Program-made: the position numbers and the translations under genes
Assembly: GCA_039619475.1 (NCBI GenBank)
Contig: CM077115.1
Span: 595,721,643-595,785,642, forward strand
Reading direction: 5' to 3'
DNA: 64,000 bases
Origin: Icerya purchasi
Taxonomy: Eukaryota > Arthropoda > Insecta > Hemiptera > Monophlebidae
The notes under the pieces: generated by a model
Database searches by the model: none
What the model was told of the DNA's origin: nothing
What the model saw: only the letters and a program-made list of their open reading frames with translations
Shown here: positions 11,301 to 23,750 of the stretch, in pieces
Layout: the number at the start of each line of letters is the position of its first letter
How positions within the stretch are numbered: position 1 is the stretch's first letter

Positions 11301-12972
11301 AACAGGGAAAGATCCGGTCCAGAGTTAGTTGATTACGTTTCGTTAGTTAGGTTTCTTCAGCTACGATTCATGAGTTATATTTTATATTAGTGTTATGTGC
11401 GGAGGATTTTCGATTATACCAGTCTCGTTCGATTTTTTAAAATTGTTTTTCTTTGATCGCAGCGCATTCACCCGTAAAATAAACGGGTCTCCAAATAACT
11501 TATTTTTGATATCGATCCAATTTTTTTTATGACAGACTCAAAATTAATGTTTCTGTCTTCTGAAGTTAATAATATTCCAGAATTAACGGAATATATATTC
11601 TTAAATCGGCGCAATATTTTCCTTATAATATTAACGTAGCTATAAAATATATTTACAACGTGGAAGATGAAGAATATTTTATATCAATTGTGTAATAAGA
11701 ATTACGGTCAAAAATAATGACGTAAAAATTGTTATTAGTGCAAGAATTTTCAAAAAAATATAGGAGTTTGTTATTTTTGTTGTTAAGGTTTTAAGTATAT
11801 ATATATTACTATTCGTCATTTTTACGGGCATACTTTCAGTTTGTAAGCGGGAGAGCTAAACGAAAGAGCAATGAAGAAAGAAAAACATTTAAAAAAGGTG
11901 TGAGTATTCCCAAGGGAGGGTTGTGGTTTTCCTTTTCTCTTTTTTTTTTCTTTTTCTAAGGGGTTCGTCAGCAAGGATATTATTACCCTGTAAGAAAAAA
12001 AGAAATTGAAATCGCTACAAAGAATTATCTAAGATATTGCGAATATTAGTCACCGGGTAAGAAAACTCTGAACCAATTATGCGCAAGAACACTCATTAAT
12101 AGTAGAACTGACACAATTGATAATCGGAATATCGATCGAAATGAAACACAGTAGCACCAAAATAATATAGCCACAACCGTTAACTAGAGTATACACTGAT
12201 TTTGACTATATATTTGTGTACTTATACTCCCCTTAGATAGATGTCGAATTGAACGAAAAAAGTGTGTAAGCAACTTAATACTTAAAGACATTTTAATCAG
12301 TGTTGGCGAGTATCAAAGGAAAAACGAAGGGTTAGTGGAAGAGAAAATTAGTAAAAGAACAATATGGCTATCACTTAAGTAAGGCCTATATTATTTCAAA
12401 TAATAACAGGTAGTACTGTAATTTAAACGTGGTTTGTATTCTAAAGCAACGCGGCCATAATCACAGTTATGTACAGAGCCCACTCTGTTTTAGACAAAAT
12501 TCATTTCTGACTAACTTTGTAAGTGATCTATTCTAAAGCAACAAGGTCATAATTACAAATATATTTCAAAGTCAAGAATAGAATGTACGCATTTCAAACA
12601 AAATTTATCGGTGGATAAAGAAATATTAAAATTAAGGAAAGTTGGCAAAAAGAAATATCTAGCAAACAAACAACGTAGTCAGCCGCGTCCATCAAGTATA
12701 GCATTCATACTTGAACGTAGTTCATTAAATACAACTATTTTAAAAAAGTATATCAGTGAACAATTAGTTGGAAAAATTTGAACGCGTACGGTTAAATCAT
12801 GATAGAATAACTAAAAGTTTTTTTTCCAACAGTTAAAAATAGATTCAATAACACATTCTACACACCAAAACTTCTACGATACAGTCTATATCAGGACGTG
12901 GACATTTTAAAATCTACCTCAATAGATTTAATATATAGGCGATGGAAAATTCTATTAGATGTAACAAACAGG

Positions 12973-12975
<3 letters not shown>
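8364..12975. other. AT-rich unique-looking sequence without recognised genes
   Basis: No family motifs or complete element could be read. Small items inside are a 12-bp hairpin (9512-9542), a possible splice donor after a short ORF (9303-9330), a purine-rich stretch at 10,620-10,830, and a diverged pair of 29-bp direct repeats at 12,437 and 12,529 (TATTCTAAAGCAAC shared). The ORFs at 8529-8888, 9167-9430 and 11,048-11,257 have no domain and mixed composition. Confidence 0.45.
9512..9542. repeat. Perfect 12-bp inverted repeat (hairpin)
   Basis: TACATGAATATG (9512-9523), a 7-base spacer TGTTAAT, and its exact complement CATATTCATGTA (9531-9542). No adjacent gene explains it. Confidence 0.8.

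Positions 12976-13028
<53 letters not shown>
12976..13028. repeat. (TA)n microsatellite
   Basis: About 53 bases of pure TA repeat. Confidence 0.95.
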
Positions 13029-13029
<1 letters not shown>

Positions 13030-14041
13030 CATATTTTGAAGGCATGTAACATATTAAATACTGAAATAAAGGAAAATTGTAGAGAACTGGTACGGGAAAA
13101 AATGAGTATGTTCAATGAATTTGTCAAGAAGGAACTAGAATATTGGAAAACTAATATTAAAAGTAAATTATACTCGTATTAATATAAATATTAAAGATAG
13201 TAAAATGTAGGGGAGGATCCAAATCTGGACCACATTAAATTTAGTATATACTTAAATAAATAAATGACTCTACCCATGGAATATGGTACAACTGTGACTA
13301 ACCGCCAGTACAGTTTTAAAAAAATATTTGAAATCCATTTAAAAATAGACTAGTATTATTTTTAATATTATTTTAATAAATAAAATATTAAATAGAATTA
13401 CATAATTTCTACAACACTACGATCTTATTCTGCGTACACGATGTTTAATAGAACATAAGGATCTTTATATTTTACTATTATGACTAAACTCCTCCTGATC
13501 GATCCTTCTCAGATAGGTTGTTGACCGAAAGTAATCGGCGATAAAAAAATGCTTATTTTGTATCGCTTTAAACATAAAATCTACGAAAGAAGATGCGACA
13601 TTTGAAGTTGAAATTGTCTGAGATTTTTAAATTTATTCCTATTAAAAGTTCAAACGGGGAGTTGTCGTCTGACATTTCTTTTTCTTAATGAAAATTTGAT
13701 AGCACGTACTTAAATTTCAGTTAGTTAAATGCAAAAATGTTTGATTTAGTTTTCAATAATACGTCGAACTGAAGGTATATGATTACGAAGCTCCATACAA
13801 TGACATAACTGGAGCATGCTAAGGATTGCGGACTCTATAAAACATTTTAAGTGATATAAAATCGCGCATACCGTTAAAATAGGTCGCGAGTGTCGCTGGT
13901 CTGTCAAATTGTTCCCATAAATTTGGGTTCCCTTCTAACGGAAACGCATACAACGAAGAGTTGAAAACGATAAAATTTTGTCTAACGCTTCAACCATTCT
14001 ATCGCGAAGCAACTAAGCAGCATCTTCTCTCGTTAATAGAA

Positions 14042-14158
14042 ATGTGGAAAATTATCAACACTATCGTGCCATTAGTCATGAGCTTGATCGTGCCCTGCTT
14101 ATCTTTTGAATCGATAAATTCTTCTTCTACTACTGAAAAGTTAAGCAAGATAGAATAG
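14042..14158 (+). CDS. Short ORF with signal-peptide-like start, or first exon of a secreted protein
   Basis: Thirty-eight codons open with MWKIINTIVPLVMSLIVPCL, a short N-terminal region then about 16 hydrophobic residues, as in secretory signal peptides, followed by a polar Ser/Thr-rich tail ending KLSKIE. An in-frame ATG at 13,961 would extend it by 27 codons but would bury the signal-like stretch, so I prefer 14,042. Near the end the bases AAAGTTAAG (about 14,138-14,146) could serve as a weak splice donor, making this a first exon. I do not recognise a family and a chance ORF is quite possible. It lies 60 bases from the hAT insertion. Confidence 0.25.
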   Translation: MWKIINTIVPLVMSLIVPCLSFESINSSSTTEKLSKIE

Positions 14159-14210
14159 ATAATGGACGACTATATTTTTGCAAAACGGTTTTATTTCGAA
14201 CGCGGCTATT

Positions 14211-14218
14211 ACTATTTT
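14211..14218. repeat. hAT target-site duplication, left copy
   Basis: ACTATTTT, identical to 15,628-15,635. Eight base pairs is the diagnostic length for hAT insertions. Confidence 0.85.
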
Positions 14219-15627
14219 CAGTGGCGGTGCAAGACCTAAATTTCACGTGGGCAAGGTACATTTTACGAGAGGCCCTCTGGTTGGGTAAGAAGACGAATTT
14301 TATAAAATAGGAAACTATTATAATTGTCCAATTTCGTATTCTTAAAAATGCAAACTACCTGACACAAAAAATAAAAGAAATGAATTAAAGAAACAAAAAT
14401 TCCCCCGACTTCTAGTCTTACTGAGTAATTCCTTAATAATAGTATCGTAATTCTGCATAAATGCTGTATCTGCTTCAATAGATAAAACTTCCAAAGCTGA
14501 AAGTCTTCCTTACCCGTTGTATTTCTTAAATAATTTTTAATTCGTTTTAATTCTGAAAAGATCCTTTCAGCGGAAGCTTTACCGGTATTGTTAGCAAAAT
14601 TCCAGTGACTACGTAAATATTTGGGTAAATTTCTTTCAAGCTATTTTCTATTACGTATTGGAGCAGATGTTTTACAACTTTAATGAAGTTGGGTACATTT
14701 GTAAGCATTGTTATTATTTCTTCATACAATTTGTAACATTAGAAGTCGCTGCTCTCACCCACTCGCAGGATAGTGTGTAAATCTTGACAGATTTTTTAAT
14801 AATTTCTCTTTAGGAATATACTTTTTAACTTGTTTAGGTCATAGAGAAAACCAACATTTTTAAAATATTATTTAAAAGAAATAAATCCTGAATCCATATT
14901 GCTTATTATAGAATCAATCATAGTATTCAAAAGAAATCTATTTCATACCGTCTATTAGGAGTCTGTACAGGTTAATCGTTGCCTTCATAATCGTCCATCC
15001 TTTTCTTCTTTTTGGCTAGCCTTTTATTTTTAGAAGTCTTTTGGTAGATCATGATTGCTTTTCTCGATAAAATGACGAGCATCAGACACAAGCATTTTTC
15101 GAATCCAGTTTGTCGGTTTTAACCCAGTGACAAAATGTACGCAAATATTTAAGAGCAATGCTTAAATGGATATGTACAAATTTGCCATAATTTACTTATG
15201 ACATTAACTCGTAATAATATCTCATACCATACATGTAATGATGTGATGTAAATTCTGAATTAACCGAATCACAATGACTGAGTGTGCCACATTGTTCGAT
15301 TTTTTAAGCTTTCAATGCGTTCAACAACATCATCAAATTGCAATAATCCGGCCTTCGATGCTTCGATTCTGCTTTCCCACCTTGCAACACTCAAATTCCA
15401 CATGTCGCGACATCTACCTATTGTACTTAATTAAAATTAACCTAAAAAAAAAATTTTGACTGTTCGGAGAGTTGAAAATTATATTTATCGTTTTATGATG
15501 AGTAAAATTTTTTCGTCGCGGTCATGGCTTTTAAGTATCAAATGCATAAACCTTTGAGACGCGAGGCCCCTTGGACCGCGATGCCATAGGCGGTCGCCCA
15601 CGTCGCCCATGCCTTACGCCGCCTCTG
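14219..15627 (-). mobile_element. hAT DNA transposon, internally deleted
   Basis: A 1409-bp element with imperfect terminal inverted repeats: CAGTGGCGGTGCAAGAC at the left and, read from the right end inward, CAGAGGCGGCGTAAGGC. Both ends begin CAGNGGCGG, a form seen in hAT elements of the zinc-finger MYM type. Flanked by a perfect 8-bp duplication. The interior keeps only the end of a transposase on the minus strand, so the copy is non-autonomous. Confidence 0.85.
14263..14735 (-). pseudogene. hAT transposase C-terminal (dimerisation) remnant
   Basis: On the minus strand the reading NVPNFIKVVKHLL...IYPNIYVVTGILLTIPV ends at a frameshift near 14,575, after which ASAERIFSELKRIKNYLRN follows. 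This is the hAT C-terminal dimerisation block, which in intact family members reads as a variant of LLTLPVTVASAERSFSKLKLIKNYLRS. The next residues (KQIQHLCRIT) are the decayed helix after it. The catalytic domain upstream is missing or unreadable in 14,735-15,540, so the protein cannot act. In intact elements the transposase cuts and pastes the element between 8-bp staggered sites. Confidence 0.75.
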
Positions 15628-15635
15628 ACTATTTT
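15628..15635. repeat. hAT target-site duplication, right copy
   Basis: ACTATTTT, identical to 14,211-14,218. Confidence 0.85.
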
Positions 15636-16299
15636 AATCGGGTTTCGATCTAAATTCTTAATTCGAAGAAGTGGAAAATTAGCAGATATTTTCAACTAAT
15701 AATTATCGTAAAATTTAGAACTAATTGTAAGTATTAGACGGAGAAAGTTTTGTAATCCTAAAAATTAACAGGTACACAAAATATTTATATATAATAATTT
15801 ATCACCATTAGCGGCAAATGAACCATCCAAACAGCTCATAAACGAGCAGAGGGTAGGTTGTTTTAGGTACATTTCAGACATACAAAGCCAATATGCATCG
15901 TTAGTTTTCCATTTTAATTTACGGTTGTATAATAAATTACTAATTTAAAAATTTTTTAAATTATTTTTGGTCTCAACATATTGTTTTCTTTATTTTTTAA
16001 CAAATTTCAATAATAATAATGGTCTGTAAATAGCGACTTTGGGAAGTGAGAAATTAAACACAGAACCGTGTACAGAGTGTAGAAACTAACCGAAGTATTT
16101 TATGCAGGAGGTAAATACTAACCCATTTCTTGTTCGGACGCTGAAAATTCACCCTACGGTTCCCTAAATTTCCCCCAAATTTATCTAAATTCCCCTTTTG
16201 TTCCCCCGCATTTCAAATAATTCGAAGCGTTTAAAAATTAACCGAAAAATTATATATAAAATCGGAAACTAACCTAAGCCTCCGCTCGCCCCTCCCAAC
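15636..16299. other. AT-rich spacer, nothing recognised
   Basis: No coding motif or repeat pair is visible between the hAT element and the tandem array. Confidence 0.5.
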
Positions 16300-17785
16300 C
16301 ACTGCTCACAGCGATTTTTCAAAATTCTGAGCGTAAGTATAAAAATTTCAAAATTACCCCAAGTATAATATTTAAAGCCGGAAACTAACCTGAACCCCGT
16401 TCGCTCCTTCTACCTACAGTCCGATCCAGCGCACGCGTCGTTTGTTGGCACTAAAAACGTTTTTTTTTTTTAATTCAGAGCCTAAGTATAAAAATTCAAA
16501 AATTATCCCAAGTATTTTTTTTTTATTTTTCCGTATTTACCGATCGTTGCGAAAGCGCACGGTCCGAACCCACGCATATCTCCACCATAGCGTTAGCCGC
16601 TGCAAAAACGCACCGTCAGTTTCCGCGCAGGCTTTCGGCGCTATCGTGAAAGCGCACAAACCGTTCCCGCGCGCGCGTCGTTTATTCGGGCTACCACGAT
16701 TTTTTTCCAAAAATTCAGAGCCTAAGTATAAAAAGTTCAAAATTGGCTCAAGTATTTTTATGTGTTTTCCGTTCGTACTGACCACTGCGAATGCGCACCG
16801 CCCGTTGCCTCGCATAGATTCACCATAGCGTTAGTCACCGCAAATGTGCACTGAACGATCTCGCGCACGCTTTGGTCGCCGCTGCGATAACCGCCGCGGT
16901 AGCATACACACACACACACACACGCTGCCACCAGTTTTCCTATGGTTCATAATATTTTTTTCAAGTCTAAGTATTATAGGCATTGTAGAATTAGCCTAAG
17001 TATATTTTTTACGCTTCCGAACATATTTCTTCCGACCGTTTTTAATTTTTAAATTTTTTCTCTGGTTCTAAAAATAAATCCGTCGATGTCTTCACCGATT
17101 TGAGTGCGCGCAACATGTTCCCGCGCACACATCTATTACCGATAGTTCTCCTATCATTCATAATAATTTTTTCGAGTTTGTAGAATTAGCCTAAGTATAC
17201 TTTTTTCACCACCGAAAATTTGTTAAGTATTCAAAAATGAATTCGAGTATATTTTTATTTAACACGGATTCAAAGATTCTATCCACTCTACACAAATTAC
17301 AAATCTTTCGTATTATTTTTTCACGAGTACATCCACCCGCAGCTACAGTGAAACCGTAGCATTTATTCCGACGCGCACATCTGCTACCGCTAGTTTTCCC
17401 ATCATTCATAATAATTCTTCCGAGTCTAAGTCCATTATAGAATTAGCTTAAGAATATTTTATTTTTTCAAACTCCAAAAATTTTTCCAGATCTTTTCATG
17501 ATATATTTTATTTATATTTAAGACTCCGTCAAACTCTCGAATGCCGCGAAGGCGCCCCGACTCTTCTCACGCACGTTCTCCATTATACATTATCAAAATT
17601 AATCGAAATTTATAAACAAAGATCAAATGTAGCCCCTTTAAGCCTCCCTACCCTCCTGACGTTTGCGACCATTTTACTGATCCCACGTACTTTTTATTTT
17701 TTTCCGTACCCTTCGATCGTACCAACCGCTACAAAAGCTTACATGCCGTTCCCACGCATATATACATAGTCACGATTCCACAATA
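16300..17785. repeat. Degenerate tandem array, left segment (period about 240 bp)
   Basis: The landmark GAGCCTAAGTATAAAAA recurs at 16,479 and 16,719 (240 apart) and as GTCTAAGTATTATAG at 16,965 (about 245 further). TTCATAATAATTTTTTCGAG at 17,156 is followed by a variant at 17,402 (246 apart). Each unit also holds a GC-rich block such as CGAATGCGCACCGCCC (16,786) followed by CATCC/CACCATAG. Units are diverged and unequal. Protein-coding content is not apparent. The array resumes after the Tigger insertion. Confidence 0.7.
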
Positions 17786-20319
17786 CAGTAGAACCTCGAT
17801 TATCCGAGTTAATCGGGGCGAACGAAGATCGGATGTCGTGAAAAATCGGATAATCGATTTTCCGTTATTTTTTATTTTTATTTTTGAAAAAACGCAATAA
17901 ATAAACTTTGTATTGCAAAAATTTTATAGAAATGATTGAACAAACAGAAAACAATGAAAAAGGTACGTAGAAAATGTGCAATTCAAAGTAAAAAAATTAA
18001 ATCACTTCGAATTAAAAATGAAAAAATATATATTGCGTAATAATTCTCGTTTGAAACAAAACTAACAGAGTACATACATTACATGTACCTACTACCCTGT
18101 AATAACTAAGATTTAAAAATTTAAAAAAAAGTCTTCTTCAAAACAAAATTAAAAATAAAAAATCACTTCAACAGGTGTAAAAATTTAAAAAAAAAACAAA
18201 AAAACGGTAAAACCGAAAACTAAAAAAAAAAGGACAATTCGAAAAAGAATGATCATTTCTTTGGTACATACTTATTATCGTTAAATCATTTCTTTGAAAA
18301 AAAATCTGTAAATGACTCTTTTTCTAGCGGCAAAGTCTCGCCACTTGCGCAATACCATTAGTTCTCGAGAGGTAACGTCGTCTTGTTTTTCTAAAAAATT
18401 TAGACTCATTTGTAAAGCGGAATAAGCGGCATTATACGAAATGTTCTCTTCCGATTCCTTTTCTATTTCCTCTGAGTAAGATGGTTTATTGAAATCACGT
18501 AGCACAGATTCGACAATTTCTTCGTAATTCATATTAAATTCGGAGTCGTCTGCGACTATCCACTCTTCAACATCATTCGCATTTACGTGACCACATCCGG
18601 GTATTTTTTTCAACATTTTTTCCAACGTTGGAGCACAGTCATCGTTCTTTGGGTCACTTTTTTGAGTACGATCATCATCATAGGTTATATCTAAGAGTGG
18701 ACACCATGCTTTTCTAAGACATGATATTTTTACAGAATTCCAAGCATCCGCAGTCCAAAGTATAATATCTTTCATTGTAATGTTCTTCAAACAATTCGTT
18801 AAATCGATGTCTCGTTCGTCACAATTCAGCAAAATTTCTCGTAGAAGACACTTCCGATAATTTCTCTTGAATGAAACGATAACTCCTTGGTCCATAGGTT
18901 GTACAATGCTAGTTGTGTTGGGTGGCACAAAACTTTACGATTATGTGTTTGCTTTTCAACGATTCAAATTCAGGATGTGATGGTGCGTTATCAATCAACA
19001 ACAGAGCTTTCCGAGGAAGGTCACTTTCTTTTAAAAACTTTTCAACACGTGGTACAAATTCGTCGAAAAACCAATCCCAGAAAAGGTCAGCGTCTATCCA
19101 AGCGCTTTTTTGATTTTTGTGCACAACTGGTAATGTTCGAAAATCGTAATTTTTCAAGGCACGAGGTTTCGTTGATTTTCCCACAACTAATAAGGGTAAT
19201 TTGAGAGTTACCGAAGCATTTGCGCAAGTTAGAATTGTAACACGTTCCTTAGACTTCTTCGCTCCCGGTGCCTCACGATCAGCTTTTTCCGCCAAAGTTT
19301 TGGTTGGCAACATTTTAAAGTTTAAACCGGTCTCATCCGCATTGATGATTTGATCCATACAGTAACTCTTTTTGTAAATTAAGTCACGCAATTCTTCGGA
19401 GTATAACGTAGCTTCTACTTCGTCGGCCGACATTTTTTCACCATTTATGTTGAGTTGGCGGATACCATAAAATACCTTCCATTTATGCAGCCAACCTTCA
19501 CTAGCTTTGAAACCTTTACTGTCATCGAGAAATTTTTAAGCCAAAATTTCGGCTTTTTCTTTAATGATCGGACCTGATATCGGTAGTCCTCGGCTTCTTA
19601 CCGATTAGAACCAAACGTACACAGCTTCATTAATTTTCGGCGTGTAAGTTAACTTCATAGATTTCCTATCGACTGCATTTGATGCACTTTCGGTGTAAAA
19701 CTTTTGAATTTTGGTTCTGTTTCTCATCCAGTCGCCCACGGTATTACTTGAAACACCATACGAAATAGCAACAATGGATAGTTTTTCTCCTTTAACGACT
19801 CTTTTGATTGCTTGTATTTTTTTTTCGATGGAAACCATGACTCGTTTACGTTTAGGCTTATTAACACTTTTTCGTTTTTTCTTCGAAATTTCTAAAACTG
19901 TAGGTTTCATTTTACAGAAAACAAATATGCAAAAAAGAATTTAACTATGCAAACCTGACACACATATTTAAGTAAAACTTCAACACACTTACGCTGGAGT
20001 TACAGTAGCGAGAACATCGACAAAACAACAACAAATTCACATATCCCACGCACTCCATTACTCGGGGTACCAAGGTCATATGATATGCGTTACTACTTAG
20101 TTTTACTTAGTCATCACATGTCGCATTGGTTACAAAATCTCAACGCTATGCGAACATTTATATTCTTTTGTTTATTTAGTGCAAAAATAAGGGAAAATCG
20201 GATAATAAAAAATTAACCAACTTTTGGACATGGGATAATCGACAGAAATCGGTTGTAATTTTTTGCTCGGATAATCAAGAAATCGGATAATCGGAAGTCG
20301 GATAATCGAGTTTCTACTG
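17786..20319 (-). mobile_element. Tigger/pogo DNA transposon, complete ends, mutated transposase
   Basis: A 2534-bp element. The ends are CAGTAGAACCTCGATTATCC at the left and, read inward from the right, CAGTAGAAACTCGATTATCC: 25-bp inverted repeats with two differences. Flanked by TA on both sides (17,784-17,785 and 20,320-20,321), the pogo-type target. Subterminal regions repeat CGGATAATC, about four more copies within 120 bases at the right end and one at the left. The interior carries one transposase gene on the minus strand. It sits inside the tandem array, so it is the younger of the two. Confidence 0.93.
18281..19910 (-). pseudogene. Tigger (jerky/CENP-B-like) transposase, two stops and one frameshift
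   Basis: The gene reads from ATG 19,910 to a stop at 18,281, about 540 codons. The N-terminus is a CENP-B/psq-type helix-turn-helix (IEKKIQAIKRVVKGEKL, then ISYGVSSNTVGDWMRNR). A second DNA-binding region is split by two in-frame TAA codons (19,605-19,607 after VYVWF; 19,536-19,538 after EILA). The DDE core follows: first Asp in NADETGLNFKML, second in LLLIDNAPSHP. A frameshift near 18,920 separates this from PPNTTSIVQPMDQGVI, which holds the third Asp. The C-terminal 190 residues are acidic. All three catalytic Asp codons survive, so the losses look recent. The protein would bind the element ends and cut at TA. Confidence 0.92.
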
Positions 20320-20321
20320 TA

Positions 20322-23300
20322 CTCTATATCTGTGCATGTTTTACACATCCGGTTACGTGTTTTCAAAATTTTTCCGAGCGCATTTTTTTATTTTCCAAGA
20401 TTTTAAAAATTTCTTCTTCTTCCCGTTACCTCCCCTGCCTAAATTAACAATTGTTCATAATGTCATTTTTATTTTTTTTCTTAATTACGTATATCCGAGC
20501 TATATTCCGTATTATTCATATTAATTTTTTGCAAACCCAAGTGTTACAGATCTTTACGTTGCCAGTCATTTTACCGTTCGTAAGTTTTTTTTTGTATTTT
20601 GCAAATCTGTCATCGCGAAAGCTCACCATCCGTCTCCTGCGCACATGTTTCTGCGTCTTCGTCAACGTTACCGTCAGTTATTTCACTTTCAATTATTTTT
20701 CATTTACTTGTTACTTTTTCTGTCCAGAACCCTGAAACTAACTGTAAAAACCCATTTACCTTTCTTACACCGAGTACGTAATATTTTTTCTGAGCTTAGA
20801 TATTGTAGAATTAATCGGAATATATTTTTATTTTTTCACTGCTCCAAAAATTTTTTCCGATATTTCGTAAATTTTTTTTTTTTTCTCCAATTCTAAAATT
20901 TAATCCGTCAAAGTCCTGACCGCCGCGAATGCGCACCGCCCATTCCCACGCACACATCCATCATAGTGACAGATGGTATTAAAGTATACCATGCATTCCT
21001 GCGCCCGTTCTACATTTATTAACATTATCCTATAATGTATTATCAAAATTAATCGAAAATTTACAATCAAAGATCGAATGTAACTTTAATCCGCTCTGTC
21101 TCTTCCGGTAATTTTACCGTTTGTACGTAATATTTTGTTATATTCGAACATATTTTTTATTCTTTCCACTGTTCCAAAATTTTCCTCTATCCTCACAGTC
21201 TAGATTTCCAGTCTTTTTGTAATATTTTTTATTTTCCGAGTACGCATACCTGTAACCGTCGCAAAAGCATACGTTTCCATGTGCATATGCTACCGCGTAC
21301 ATTATACATATAACTCTTATCCTATCAGGGGCTTTTTAAAATTAAACCGAGTGTATTTTTTTCATTTTTCATGGTTCTAAAGATTCCCTCTCCCCCTCTC
21401 CTGTCCAAATTTCAAATCTCTCGTAATATTTTTTTATTTATTTTTTACCGAGTACAACATCCCCATCGCGAAAGCATATATCGTCCAATTCCACACACAC
21501 GCGTTACTACGCACGCTATACATGTGCGTATCCTATTATGAATTTTAAAAATTAATAATCGTTTATTTTATTTTTCAAACTCGAAAATTTTTTAAATCTT
21601 TCGTAATCACATTTTTATAAAAATACGTGTTCGGTTCACGCATTATTTAATATTTTTTTTATTTCACAAGCATTTTTCGCGATACATGCGAGATCATCTA
21701 TGAAGCGTTTTGGTCAATTGTATAGAGGGACAGGTAAAAAAAAAAACTATTAGTTTCACAAGACACATTGTATTTGATGAAAACGTGGTAACAGGAACAG
21801 ATCAGGGTTGCAACGAGCGAGTGAGAGAGTGTATGTATGTGTGTGAGTTAGAGGGATATATTCTCTAGTGCAACAGCTTGATTATAAGAAAACGTCGAAG
21901 ATACCTGCATCTATCCCTGAATAAGTGACATATCGAACACAAAAAATGCCGTCTAAAAAACAATTACTTTCTTCTTTTTTCCCTTCATAGTGTTTGTTGA
22001 TACAATATACTCGTATTCATAGTCATCATCGTTCTCGATCGTGCACCACTGTCAAGATCTCTGAACACACAGTACTAACGTCGCCGACACTAGTTTCCCT
22101 GTCGTTCGTAATATTTCTTTTTCTCCGTGTAAGCATTATGAAATTAGTCTAAGTATATTTTTATTCTTTCGCTACGCAAAATAATTTTTCCAGGCATATT
22201 TTGCAATATGCCTTGCACACAAATGTACGCCGCAGACACTTGTCGCTTCATTACCACGAATATATATCTATACATTCATTGTTATTATTATCATAACCCA
22301 GCTTTTCCGGAAATCGTAGAGAAATTTTCTTTGCTCCGTTCTTACCAGGTGATCTATTTTCAAAAATCAAATCATACGTAATTATTTCAGAATCAATCCA
22401 AGTATATTTTACCATTTCCAAAATTAATCACATTCCTTTACAGATTATTAACTCATTTTGTGATCGTACATAATATTTTTCTATTATGTTTTCGTAAGAA
22501 TTCTGGATATTATTAATCGTATCATTGACCTTCACATTGTACCTATCTGCTCATCTGTTTCCAAATTTTCGAAATAAGTATTATAAATAAATCCAAGAAC
22601 ACTATTTCAATATGCAAAGTTTACCTCATATCTCCCATCAAACATTTTATTTTTTAGTCTATCGTACATATTGTTTGTTAGCGTTTAATTTTTTCTCCAA
22701 TTCGCAAGTGTCCTAACCTAAAGAAAACGTATTGTTATCTACATGCATGACGAATCCACTCCTTATAATTGCACCATGAAATAATTTTTTCTCTAATTAT
22801 TGTTTAGCACCGTGAAAATAAATTAGTATTTTTAATTTTTTTTTTTTATTTTCCATACATTACAAAGTCATTGGAATCACTACATCTATGAATGCATCGT
22901 ACACGCCTCCAGTAACCTATCATGAATTTTTTAAATTAGTCCGAATTTATTATTTTTCAGTAATAAAAATTATCTATTCACTTTTACCACTTTTCCGATC
23001 ACACATAATTTTTTCTACTATATATAATCACTGACCTCCGAAAACACTTCGTTCGTTTTATTACTCATATTGAAGCGATCATGCCTTTTTCCTCATGCTT
23101 TTGATCTTCAAAATTTGATACTAAGATACGATATTAGTCTAATACGTTCATGCTAGTAAAATTAATATATTAATTCCTCTTTCTATTCTTTTGTACATTT
23201 TTGAAAAAATCATGTAACATGTTTTAAAATTATTCGAAGTATACTATTTTATTACCAAAAATCAACTATTCTCTCTCGTACCGTTTTTTCCGATCATACA

Positions 23301-23750
23301 TAATTTTTTTTCTATATTATCATTATTGCAAGATTCTACAAAACCGCATCATAATTTTAATCATATCGAAGCCTTCATACCATTCCTTTCATGCTGTACA
23401 TCATTAATATTCAGTTCAACGATACAAAATTAGTTCAATTATACTATTACGCTGGCAAAATTATTATATCGCCTTTTTTTTTTATTCAATTGTATGTTTC
23501 TGAAAAAAATCTTATGGTATATTTTCAAAATTAAGTGTAATATACACTTCGTCGATATGAAGAGAATTAACTCGGGCCCGCATATTTATATTTATGTTTC
23601 ATTCATTTATAATTTTTTAATCAAATCTGTTACAAGACCCTATAAAAGAATACCATCAGTTCCCGCACACATTAATAATACTGTTCTTGTGCGTTCGTTC
23701 ACTTTATATTTTTAACATGTAATTTTGTAAGTCTTTACAGTATTTTAAAA
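20322..23750. repeat. Degenerate tandem array, right segment (period about 240-300 bp)
   Basis: Continuation of the array left of the Tigger: CGAATGCGCACCGCCCATTCC at 20,926 matches CGAATGCGCACCGCCCGTTGCC at 16,786, and CGTAATATTTTTT followed by TCCGAG-like text recurs at about 20,776, 21,210, 21,421 and 22,109. Towards the right the units change: the block CTATTC..CCGATCA(C/T)ACATAATTTTTT..TCATATTGAAGC..CCTTTCATGCT occurs at about 22,976 and 23,272, and TTTTGAAAAAATCATGTAAC-like text at about 23,200 and 23,497, giving a period near 297. Pyrimidine-rich on this strand. No coding motif. Confidence 0.6.

Noticed and set aside
16442..16828. ORFs on both strands (128 and 92 codons) rich in Arg
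   Set aside because: They follow the GC-rich blocks of the tandem array and are not open in neighbouring units.
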